From contig JAVUNC010000004.1 of assembly GCA_032173965.1 (NCBI GenBank), positions 25,583,001 through 25,647,000 on the forward strand: DNA of 64,000 nucleotides, in the 5' to 3' direction. This DNA is from Sitta carolinensis (taxonomy: Eukaryota; Chordata; Aves; Passeriformes; Sittidae). Under the pieces are notes generated by a model. That model did not search any database. It saw only the letters and a program-made list of their open reading frames with translations, and had not been told where the DNA came from. This document shows positions 26,572 to 35,570 of this stretch, in pieces (positions within the stretch are counted from its first letter, which is position 1; each line of letters begins with the position of its first letter). The translations under genes and the position numbers were made by a program.

Positions 26572-29500
26572 ATGGAGTTAGAGAGTTTTAAACTGCTGAA
26601 AGTCTTAAATAATTCTCCTAGTTTTCATTAGTTTCAGCCCTTTTTAGGATAAGGAAATAACTGTACTCATTTCCAGCAGGATTTTAATTAAAATATGATA
26701 GGATTTAGAGAGGACTGTAATAACCAGGATTATTTTTGCCTGCAAATTTAAAAAAGAATAATTTTGTACTAAAAGTAATAAGAATACTACACATTTCTTA
26801 TGAAGCTCTTCTGTCATTGAGATCTCAAAGATTAGAGTGAAACTCAGTATCAGTCTACATCTTACAGATGAGAATTTTAAAACATATTCACTGAATAGGC
26901 CAAAACTACATGTACTATGCACATCAGACCTTTACATGAGTATTAAGGTTTTCCACTTTTCTGATCAGACTGCACAATCTTATTTGTTTATACAGCCAAA
27001 GATTAAACTGCAGCATCAGTAAAGTTCTGTACTTTACACACTGGCTTTTAAAAACTCTCTGCTTCCTTGCTTATTTTGATATAGTGCACTGATAACTATC
27101 CAAGGACTGAAAAATGCAAGGTGAAGAAAAGATGAATGCACCTGCAAAACAGATTTTTTTTTCTATTATGTATGATTTCTTAACACCTCAAATCCCTGAG
27201 GAAAACACTTACTATTTTATTTTCAAAATTTTTTAAAGAAAACTGTACATTCTAAGATCAGCTGTGACAAAGCTGAATTTTCCTCCACATTCAGCAGTTC
27301 ATTGGAGAAAAGAGATTTAATTGAAACAGTTAAAAAAAGCTTAATTTTGAAAAGGCACTCACTCTGACCCTGAACTGAGGCACCAGGTGACTGCAGTGAC
27401 CCTGCTGATCCAGAAAACAACTATTTCACATAACCAGCATGTGTAGCTTGCAGTACAGCGACAAGGTACATACAGAAAGGTGTAACATATTCCCATTTTA
27501 ATAAACCTTGGAGAGAACTACCAAACAGCAGCTACATTTATGCCAACTAAAGAAAGGCTCAAGACATCTCATACTTGGAGCTTGAAACCCAGGTCCTTGT
27601 GTCATGGAGGAACTGTTTCACTCTCATGGCATTGCTTTAGTGGGTTAGGCAAATGTTTAGCCTTTACTGGAAGACTCATGCACAGGTCACTGCTGATCAT
27701 ATCAGATTTTATAGGTTACTAAATAGCCCAGCATACTCCAGCAAATCTCATTGTCAGTATATATTGTCAGCATATTGCCTAAATGAGAAAAGAATGCAAT
27801 CCAATGAAGAAGAATTTGATGTATCTGTTGGACCCGTCTATCCTTTCCGAGAAGGTGCCAGGATATGAAGCTTTGTTTTGGCATGTGGAGCCCAATCATG
27901 CCATCTCCTGGTTAGGAAAGGCCACTCTATTCTACACATTACACAGGTGCTCAGTGCTTAAGAAGTTAACAGTTGACTGGAATTTTCTACTCAGCTGTCC
28001 AGGTATTCTGCCTTCTCTTGGTACTAACTACAAATACGAACAATTTTCCAAATTCTTGAATTTTAAAATGCTTACTTAGAGGTATAGAGAAAGAGAGATG
28101 GACAGTTACAGCAGTTGTACCCTGAATGTATACACCAAGGAGACTAAATATGACATAAATTTACTAAAAGAATTCCCAGGACAAGTAAAAAATATTCTTC
28201 TCCTTCAAGGAAAACATTCATGTTGCCAAAAAACAGCACATTGTTGATGAGGCTCTGGGCATCCAGATAAATCTCAGCAAATGCCTTTGACCTTCCCTGA
28301 AGCAGTTGGTACTAAATTCTGCTACTTGCACTAAATTGCACTTTTAGCAGCTCCACCAATTCAAACAGCACTATTTAAAGAGCAAGGCACCTTTTATTTT
28401 AAATCAGGGTATCAGAACCTAACCTTCAATTACTGCATTCATATTGTTGCCTCTTTGCAAGAAAATTCACTGTGTTTCAAAATACTTTTCTAAGATCACG
28501 GATCAAATGATCCTAAGTTACTTCAGATGGCTGAATGAATTTATTATTTTCATATTTTTAAATAACATGTATTATTTCTTTTTTCTCTACTCTGAAGCAA
28601 GCCTGCTTTTTATGACTGAAAAGCTGAGGTAAATATAAACATAACATTTGTTTTGTTATACTCATTCTAACTTATTATAATATTTTGTTTTCCATAAATC
28701 TGGTTATCACTTGGGATTCGTTTGCATTACATTCCACAAGGCAAAAGCATGTCCTACTGGCTATACCAGTCAATAGATCATATTTTTATTACAAGGACTG
28801 CCTGATTAGTAGGCTTACTAATGGCAACAGAAAAATTTCCATTTAACTGCAGTCAGCTTTGAACCAAGTCCATAATGCCTAGCACATCACTAGTTTATAG
28901 AAATCCTAAGTATCTTGTATTCATCTAGAGTTTGCGCTTTTTATTGAAAAGGCTCCAAATGATCAATACAAATCTAGTTTCTAATGAAACCAAGGTACCT
29001 AAAATACACGCTCTGAATATTAGCATGTTTCCTGAGCCAATCTAACGGGAATTTACAGTGCATTTCTTGAAACAGCAAAGCAAATAATGATTAATACCAA
29101 CTATTTGTGAATACAGATTTCTTCTCACCTGATGTAAACATCAGGAATAAAATAAACAATAAGCAGAATAGTGACCACTCACAGATTAATATTAATGTAC
29201 AAATTTACGTTAACGTTTTACATTAATCTTATCTTAGTCCAAAGGTTTGTTGAAACAAGTGAACTTATAAATTTGCAAGCTTATTTTCACAAGTAGTTTT
29301 CAATGAAAAAAATTATAAAAATTTTAAAAAATCAGAAGCCTGGTTTTAGCAGGTCATAGGGTTGATCAACAGCCTTTCACATCTAGGGCTAATGATATGA
29401 TTGTCATATTCTGTATTTCCAAGACAATTTTCATGTAACAACCTTATTATTATCCCAGGTTTTTAACAGAAACACACACATGAACTAAAGCTGCATTCCT

Positions 29501-30094
29501 ATATGAAAAGAAAATCACTCTCCAACAGTCCAAATAAACTCCAAACCCAAACTCATATGTATATAAGTGTATTAGTTGAAATCCTGAATATAAGACAGAA
29601 TAAACTTGCATTCTGTCAACGGTCTTCTGCTAGCTAGAACTACTACTGCAGGCTTGTATGAAAGACCCTACTCATGCTCTCTAAGTGCAAAGGCTAATCT
29701 TTTGAATAATCATGTCCTGTCGTACAAGAAGCCTGTATGGGGATGATAGCTGAGCTATATGAATCTAATTTACACAACTTGGAGGTTTAACGAACTCTGC
29801 TATGCCACATGGAATGATCTAGGGACTTAACTCAAGATTAAAGTTAAAGGCCTGATTCTCATTTCCTTCAGAATGCCAGCTGAAATTCTGAGGTCAATTG
29901 CACTGTCATTATAGAGAGAGAAATTAGCTACCTCATTACCCTAGTAATGCTGATATTTCCATAGGGAGACTTGCTCTAGCTTTGGCCAGCTCTTTCCAAT
30001 AGGTCTTTTTCCTTTATGTTTTTATTACAAAACACAGAGCTGGCTCTAAGAATACACTACACAAGATATTCCAAAGCCACACACATACAAATAA

Positions 30095-30111
30095 ACACAC
30101 ACACACACACA
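30095..30111. repeat. (CA)n microsatellite
   Basis: About eight CA dinucleotides in AT-rich intron sequence. Confidence 0.85.
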
Positions 30112-30564
30112 TAATTGGCTTGACCCCAAAAAGTAGCTGACACTTTAGCCTATTAAATGGAATGCTGATATAAAACCAGTTTTGAACGACCAAACAGTTC
30201 CAGCTGGTTGTATCCTTCTATGTCATTCACACCTTCACAGCTGAAGTGACACACTTATTTTTATATTCATAATCACAGACATCTTACACAAAGCAATAAA
30301 TATTTACAAACATGCAAAAGTAACACTTAAGGAGCTGGTAGCTTCCACAGTAGGGAACAGCACAGAACAGAGAGGCTCTCAGTTCTCCCTGGAGCTCTAG
30401 AGTGTGCTACAGTATAAGCACAAGCTGGATACAAAAGATACTGCTCAAGAACATGTTCTTCACTTTTGACATTTTTTATCTAACCAAGCATTACCCTCAT
30501 ACATTTATCAGGACATCTCCTGACTAAAAGCAGAACAATGTTACCTCAGAAAATAACTACTGGT

Positions 30565-30648
30565 AACCAGTATACAATAATATAGTTTAAAACTGTACAT
30601 GAAACTAACCAGTATACAATAAAATAGTTTAAAACTGTACGTGAAACA
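30565..30648. repeat. 42-bp tandem duplication
   Basis: The unit starting AACCAGTATACAATAA occupies 30565-30606 and is repeated at 30607-30648 with about three substitutions. It is a local segmental duplication in intron 1 without known function. Confidence 0.92.
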
Positions 30649-31389
30649 GGGACATTCTTCCAGCTCTTATAACAGCCTAGTACGAAAAACTGTTCACTTA
30701 ATACAGAAATGCCCTTTCCAATAAATGGATATTATCCTATTCTTTAGAGTTCAACTACCTATTACAATTAAAAGGTATTTAATTTTCATTACTGAATAGA
30801 TTATATTCTCAGAATAAGTATGTTTCAATGCATTTTGCAAAAGTTTGAAAAAACTTAGGCTGAGGCAAATATAACCAGCCACTCACAAGTTCTTCTAGTA
30901 GATCACTTATCAATGACTTTTCCATTGCTAATAGTGCAACAGTCAAGTAGATTCTCCTTCTACATAAAACAGGTTATAACCCATGGGGAAATCAAGTACC
31001 TTCTGACTAATGCACTCAATTAGCCATTTAGAGACTAGGTTCACTGTCAGAATCTACAAAAGATTCCCTCAGTGATTTTTAAAGAAATTGGGTTTTCTTT
31101 CCACACCTTGCATTTAAATAGCACAAGTACCTTTTTCCTCACCTTTCTTTATCTTGTTTGGTAAGTATGCAAATACTCTGCCACAGGAAATGTTCCTTTT
31201 CTGGGGATTTCACCAGACCCAGGTAAGGACTAAAGTAAGTGATTTCTAGTCATCCCTTAAAGGTGAGGGATAAAGAGCTACTGATTCAAGCACACATCTG
31301 ACAGGTCAACCTGAAGGACACAAACCTACCTACTGAAAACATAAGTAATTTGTTGGTTTTAGTATTGCTTTCCTAAGTACACCAAAACA

Positions 31390-31432
31390 CACAAAAAAAA
31401 ACAAAAAAAACAAAAACAAAAACAAAAACAAC
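31390..31432 (+). repeat. A-rich (AAAAAC)n repeat
   Basis: ACAAAAAAAAACAAAAAAAA followed by three to four AAAAAC units: an interrupted simple repeat. Confidence 0.85.
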
Positions 31433-32348
31433 CCATGCAACAGAATCAAACAAACAAAAATTATTGGGAGAAAATGGGCTGTCTCATCTTTACAAGTAAA
31501 TCCACTGTCGCAAATCAGAAATATTTTTCTGTAATACTTATCACTTGTGTGCCTTTCTGCGGTTTTTCACAGCAGCACAACTGTTCTCAACCTCAGGTTT
31601 TAGCAGCCAACATGAAACAACACAGCACTTTCAAGTCAGAGTGAATACCTGAGGCTCTGAGCTCCAACACAAATCTACATTTATGCATTTTATACAAAAT
31701 GTACTGGTAATCAAAAATGCTTAGGACACCATAAAAAGAACCCCTGGCTGGCATCGTTATGGATGTAGCTGACTGCCTATTATATTCTAAAGAACAGAAA
31801 TACAGAGTCTCTTAACAATGCTTCATCATAGATATAACCTAGAAATTATTCACAACTGCAGACATCCTTGCACCAGGATCCTATTTTCTTCTGGCACCCA
31901 AAAAAAAAAAAATCCTGCCTATTCTATAAATTTCCCTTCCATTTATACCCAGCTACAACCAGTGCATTAATTTTAATCTTCTCAAGTAGTAACATTCTTA
32001 GGTTGGTTAAGTGTTTCAACAGTCATCATATGTTAGACTCTAACACAAATCTCTAGAAAGCTTGACAGATGGTGTTTTGAACGATAATGCCAGGTACCTG
32101 GTGTGAATCTGACATTAGCATTCTCTTAGACAACTCACCTTCATCTTTAAAAGAAATCCAGTAAAATAGTGCAGTCCTACTTATGCTAAGAAGGAAGGAG
32201 AAAACTGTTCATTTATTCAATCTCACACTTGCTCAAAATGCAACTTCTGCATGAACTTGATGCCTAGAAAAGTCAATTTATTTTCCTTTTTTTAACTTCT
32301 CTTTGCCTACTTTCGGTTTTGTCCTTCCTGCATTTTCTTCCTTTTCCA

Positions 32349-32350
<2 letters not shown>

Positions 32351-32392
<42 letters not shown>
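32351..32392. repeat. (CA)21 microsatellite
   Basis: Uninterrupted CA dinucleotides. It creates short His/Thr-repeat open frames that are not genes. The length makes it likely to be polymorphic. Confidence 0.95.
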
Positions 32393-32395
<3 letters not shown>

Positions 32396-33746
32396 TCGGT
32401 GGATACTTCCCCCCTCTGGGAAAAGATCGAACTGCAAGGTTCAAAAAAATATATTCCTGTACAAAATAAGGACTTTCTCTGTTTATGGTATGATTACTAG
32501 AAAAACAATTGTAAAGAGAAGTATGGCGGCCTCTTTAGCAGCAAAGCAACTATGACAACTGGGTACTACATAGGTCTGTATTCATACTGAAATTCAGTAT
32601 GAATTTCAAAGCTATCAAACAAGCACTCCAACAAAACCTTGACTCAATATCTGCATTCACAATCAATAGAACATACATTAAGGAAAGGCAACATAAAAAC
32701 TGCTGACAGAGGAAAAACACTTACTGCTTAGCATGGTAAATCTGAATTAGTTATGGTTTTCTTTAAATAATAAACAGAACTTGGGAAATTATTTGCCTCC
32801 TCTGAATGTGAGTTTATTTGCAAGCGTGACACTCAAGGGCCTGATCATACATTTCTTTACTTTAGTCTCATTTAAGAGCTTGATAGGTTGTCTTGATTTA
32901 TGCATTGCGCTTTACTACTTCTTTTCTTTACTACTTCATTAGGTTCCAAGTTTTAACAGGGATTTTTAAGAAAAACTATTCAAAATCTAAGAAGAAAAAC
33001 ATGTATAAGAGGAACGTAATGAATTACCCTTCGGCTAAAGTTGACACTCCGTACCACGAGGTCTTCACTCAACCACTATACTGAGCAGGTATTAAAAGAA
33101 AGACTAAATGATAAACTTTCTAAAGAACCTCTAGCTGAGGTCCAACTAAACCTCTACTCCAACTAAAGCAGAGCGAATTACACTAAGTAACAAAATGTTA
33201 TAACCAGCGTACTCTGATCCCCCCACAAAGCCGGGAGGAAATCATCATGTCCTGGATGAAACTCATGAAATTGATAAGCCATAGCCAATCAATGTCTGAC
33301 ATCGCGCAGTCGACTAAAACAGCGCCGCATTAACGACATAATAGTATTACCATATAAACCTTATTACTTCAGCGTGAAAAACAGGATATAACGAGTGTAA
33401 TGAGACGCCAGCATCTGTCTTTGTGTAAGTGAGCCCGGGAACCAGGGGAGCGCTTCCCGCAGAGGCGAACCAGCGCGGCAGAGCCGGCAGGGCGAGCGGG
33501 CGGCGGGGAGCGGGGTATCTCCCTGCTGCCGCCGGGGGCTGCTGTCCGACGGGTCCCTCGGCGCGGCCCCGGGGCGGCCCCGGGCGCCCGAGACCCCCAC
33601 TCGCCGCCGCCCCGAGCCCACGCGCGGCCGGTCCCGCCGCCGGCCGCTCCACCGCCCGCCCGCCCGGACACCCGACTTCGCTCCGTGCCAACCGGCCGAG
33701 GGCCGACACCGAGGAGCGCCCCGGCGCGGGGGAGCGCGGAGCGGAG

Positions 33747-33752
33747 CCTCAC
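33747..33752 (-). other. Splice donor of KHDRBS2 intron 1
   Basis: GTGAGG on the minus strand directly follows the exon base G at 33753. It is a good match to the vertebrate donor consensus (G/GTRAGG) and sits where similarity to the Qua1 peptide stops. Continued translation past it gives a GC-driven Arg/Gly/Pro-rich frame unlike the family. Confidence 0.85.
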
Positions 33753-33843
33753 CGTCTTCCAGGAGGCGCATCGCGTGAACAAAGCAGGGATCCAGGCTGT
33801 CCTTCTCGGCCATCAGCTCGGGCAGGTACTTGTCCTGCTCCAT
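33753..33843 (-). CDS. KHDRBS2: First coding exon of a STAR-family RNA-binding protein, most likely KHDRBS2 (SLM-1)
   Basis: Reading the minus strand from the ATG at 33843-33841 gives 30 residues plus one base. They begin MEQDKYLPELMAEKD and continue SLDPCFVHAMRLLED. This is the start of the Qua1 dimerisation region found in the Sam68/SLM family, which bind U/A-rich RNA in the nucleus and regulate splicing. FVHA and RLL fit SLM-1 (KHDRBS2) better than SLM-2 (KHDRBS3, which has FTHALRLV) or Sam68 (KHDRBS1, which has FTHAMQLL and a long extra N-terminus). The start is supported by a strong Kozak context (GCGGCCATGG) and no upstream ATG in the predicted 5' UTR. The exon ends in phase 1 at GAAGACG/GTGAGG, so the next codon starts with G, which fits the Glu expected there. 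Position 20 is Cys where mammalian relatives have Ser, and residues 29-30 are Glu-Asp. The KH and Qua2 domains and the RG/Tyr-rich tail must lie on later exons, left of this window. The family is near certain; the paralogue is likely. Confidence 0.88.
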
Positions 33844-34056
33844 GGCCGCGGGCTCGCCGCTCCGCGCCCTCGGCCGCCCGCTCGCCGGTGGCCGCGCCGG
33901 GGCCGCCCCGCAGGTGCCGCCGCCCCTCCCGCGGCGGGCGCTGCCCCGGCCCCGCCTCCGCCTTCCCCTCGCGCCGCGCGGGGGCGGGCACGTGCGCGGG
34001 TCGCCGCGCGCCGCTGCTCACGCGCCTCCGCCCCCGCGCCTCCTCCTCCCGCCACT
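33844..34056 (-). other. KHDRBS2: Predicted KHDRBS2 5' UTR
   Basis: This is the interval between the start codon and the inferred transcription start near 34056 (TCAGT context). It is about 213 nt, extremely GC- and CpG-rich, and has no ATG on the minus strand, so no AUG uORF is expected. A non-AUG frame opens at a GTG at 34021 and overlaps the main start in another frame; I do not regard it as real. The 5' limit is inferred only from spacing to the TATA-like element. Confidence 0.5.
33989..33994. promoter_or_regulatory. Palindromic E-box CACGTG in the predicted 5' UTR
   Basis: A perfect CACGTG lies in a GGGCACGTGCGC context, about 65 bp downstream of the predicted start of transcription. 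Such sites bind bHLH-ZIP factors (USF, MYC/MAX type). With CpG in its core, binding would be methylation-sensitive. Function is inferred from the motif alone. Confidence 0.35.
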
Positions 34057-34175
34057 GAGCGACCCCCGGCCACCGGCGGCCTTAAGTAGGGAGGCGGAGC
34101 CAGCCGGGCCCCGCCCCCGCTGCTCCCATTGGTGGCCGCGTCGCGCCGGGGGCAGAGTCGCCGCGCCATTGGCTG
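34050..34175 (-). promoter_or_regulatory. KHDRBS2: Predicted KHDRBS2 core promoter
   Basis: On the minus strand, in order toward the gene: a CCAAT box at 34172-34168, a second CCAAT box at 34132-34128, a GC box at about 34118-34108 (GGGGGCGGGGCC), a TATA-like TACTTAAGG at 34088-34080, and an initiator-like CTCAGTGG around 34060-34053. The TATA-like element lies about 32 bp before the A of the initiator, the usual distance. The order and spacing are seen in the sequence; promoter activity is inferred. Confidence 0.6.
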
Positions 34176-34213
34176 TCGCCGGGAGGGGGCCCCTGGCGGC
34201 GGGCGTGCGCGAA

Positions 34214-34269
34214 GGTGTGTGTGCGCGCGCGCCCGTCTGTGACTGTCTCTCTGTGTCTGTCTCTGTCTG
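34214..34269. repeat. TG/TCTG-rich simple repeat, left half
   Basis: An irregular run of GTGTGTG, GCGCGC and TCTG/TCTC units ends exactly at the LTR insertion point. The same type of sequence resumes at 34755 on the far side, so the two halves were probably one tract before insertion. Confidence 0.8.
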
Positions 34270-34754
34270 TGTCATGGTTTGGGGCTGGTATTCCCTACTT
34301 TACTGCTCCCACTAAAACCACGCTGCCATTCGCTCCCCCCACCCTTTTCCCATTCCCCGTGGCAGGCTAGAGAGGAGAATTGGAGGAATCGCAGATAAAG
34401 ATCACGGGTTGGGATAAGAGCAATTTACTGGAAACAACAATGAGATAAGAAAAGGAACAGCAACAGCAACGATATTAATAACAAAAGTGTTCGAGAGAGA
34501 CAGGTGATTCTCATGCAAAATGCTCAGTCAGAATCGGGGTTACCCCGCCACTCCCGCCCCGCGCTTACTGTGTTATAAATGCATGTTTTTCACACTGGAC
34601 CAGAAGGAACCTCTTCTCTAAGGAAGACTCCCTTCCCCCATAACCCCAGCGCCGGCAATGACCCGAGGTGATAGCGGAACAACATCTGGGTCCTGGCCAT
34701 GCCCCCTCCTGGCTACGACAGAAATCAACTCTTGTCCAAGCAGGAACCAGGACA
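34270..34754 (-). mobile_element. Solo endogenous retrovirus LTR in the KHDRBS2 upstream region
   Basis: The element is 485 bp and runs TGTCATGG...CCAGGACA on the plus strand, with GTCTG on both sides (34265-34269 and 34755-34759). That is a 5-bp target duplication as made by ERVL-type elements. Minus-strand sense is supported by a TATA motif (TTTATAA, about 34579-34573) followed downstream by a variant poly(A) signal AGTAAA (34429-34424), and by matching blocks in the 51.0-51.9 kb copy. No internal gag/pol/env flanks it, so it is a solo LTR. It split a TG/TCTG-rich tract, so the 5-bp match carries some chance risk. It points the same way as KHDRBS2. Confidence 0.82.
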
Positions 34755-34815
34755 GTCTGTGTGTCTGTCTGTGTGCGTGACATCTGTGTGTGTGTGTGTG
34801 AAACTGCGTGTGAGA
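34755..34815. repeat. TG-rich simple repeat, right half
   Basis: GTCTGTGTGTCTGTCTGTG followed by a (GT)n run continues the tract interrupted by the LTR. It begins with the GTCTG target duplication. Confidence 0.8.
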
Positions 34816-35133
34816 GCGGGCTGCGCGGGAGAGGCTGTGCTGCGGTGCTTCCTGTGGCTCTGGGGGTTGTGTCTGTGCCCGAGAGGGCGCACGGGGGCTG
34901 TGCCCCTGTTTGTCCACGCGTGTCTCAGCGCGCCTGTGCGCCGGTGTCGCTGCGTGGGCCGCCCTGCCCGTGCACGCCGGTGATCTCCCGGCAGTCGGCG
35001 TGCTGCGGCCGCGGCCCGGCACGCGTGGCCGTGACTCCGTGCTCGCCGTGGCTCCGCGCCGCCCGCGCGCAGCCCCGCCCCGCCTCCCGCCCCGCTGCCC
35101 GGGCGCTGTCCGCGGTGCTGGAGCCGGGGGCGC

Positions 35134-35277
35134 CGGCGCTGCTCGGCCCCTCGGCGCTGCTCGGCCTCTCGGCGCTGCTCGGCCCCTCGGCGCTGCTCGG
35201 CCTCTCGGCGCTGCTCGGCCCCTCGGCGCTGCTCGGCCCCTCGGCGCTGCTCGGCCTCTCGGCGCTGCTCCTCCCGT
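35134..35277. repeat. 18-bp GC-rich minisatellite, 7 full copies plus a decayed eighth
   Basis: Unit CGGCGCTGCTCGGCCCCT or its variant with CCTCT at the end, repeated head to tail from 35134; the eighth unit (35260-35277) decays. The C/T variant alternates as C,T,C,T,C,C,T, which suggests growth by two-unit steps. The unit is a multiple of three, so every frame stays open: Ser-Ala-Leu-Leu-Gly-Pro/Leu on the plus strand and Ala-Glu-Gln-Arg-Arg-Gly/Glu on the minus strand. I see no reason to call it coding. Confidence 0.95.
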
Positions 35278-35570
35278 CCCGCCCCGGCGCCCTGCGCAGC
35301 CCCGCGCTGCCTGCCCCGAGCTCGCCGCGCTCCCCGGGCCCCTCGGCCCTCCCGGCTCCGGGGAGACTCCTCGCCAAAGCGGTGCCGCATCGGCGGCGTG
35401 GCCGTGCCGGAGCTGCCAGACAGCTTCTCCGCTGAGGATGCGATCAGAGCGCCATGCGGCCGGAATGTCTGCCCGTGCCTGCTGCGCGCCGCTGGAGCGG
35501 GCGCACGGGGCCCGGACGTCTGCGGGAAAACGGCGATCTCTGTCGAGGAATGCCGTGCCGCGGTTCCCAC

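Larger units (their letters stand above)
16776..33429. other. KHDRBS2 intron 1, no exon seen
   Basis: Long AT-rich intron. It holds the microsatellites and the 42-bp duplication listed separately. No peptide resembling KHDRBS2 exon 2 (the rest of Qua1 and the start of KH) was seen in the minus-strand frames I read. Confidence 0.6.
33430..35570. promoter_or_regulatory. CpG island over the KHDRBS2 first exon and upstream flank, split by an LTR
   Basis: Base composition changes abruptly from AT-rich DNA to dense CpG at about 33430 and returns to AT-rich near 35570. The left part (about 33430-34260) carries the exon, 5' UTR and promoter. The less GC-rich LTR at 34270-34754 interrupts it. The right part (about 34800-35560) has no gene I recognise and includes the minisatellite. 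Several long overlapping frames here on both strands (up to 328 codons) come from the GC bias. Confidence 0.9.

Noticed and set aside
32303..32555. His/Thr-repeat frames
   Set aside because: They are translations of the (CA)21 microsatellite.
33364..33752. Continuation of the KHDRBS2 frame past residue 30 (a 159-codon frame in total)
   Set aside because: Family similarity stops exactly at the GTGAGG donor. The rest is GC-biased intron sequence.
33429..34058. Plus-strand open frame of 209 codons across the KHDRBS2 exon
   Set aside because: It is antisense to the real exon in a CpG island, with Arg/Pro/Ala-rich low-complexity text and no recognisable family.
34668..35435. Plus-strand open frame of 255 codons with SALLGP repeats
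   Set aside because: It overlaps the LTR end, TG repeat and minisatellite. The repeat peptide is explained by an 18-bp unit, and overlapping frames on both strands are equally open.
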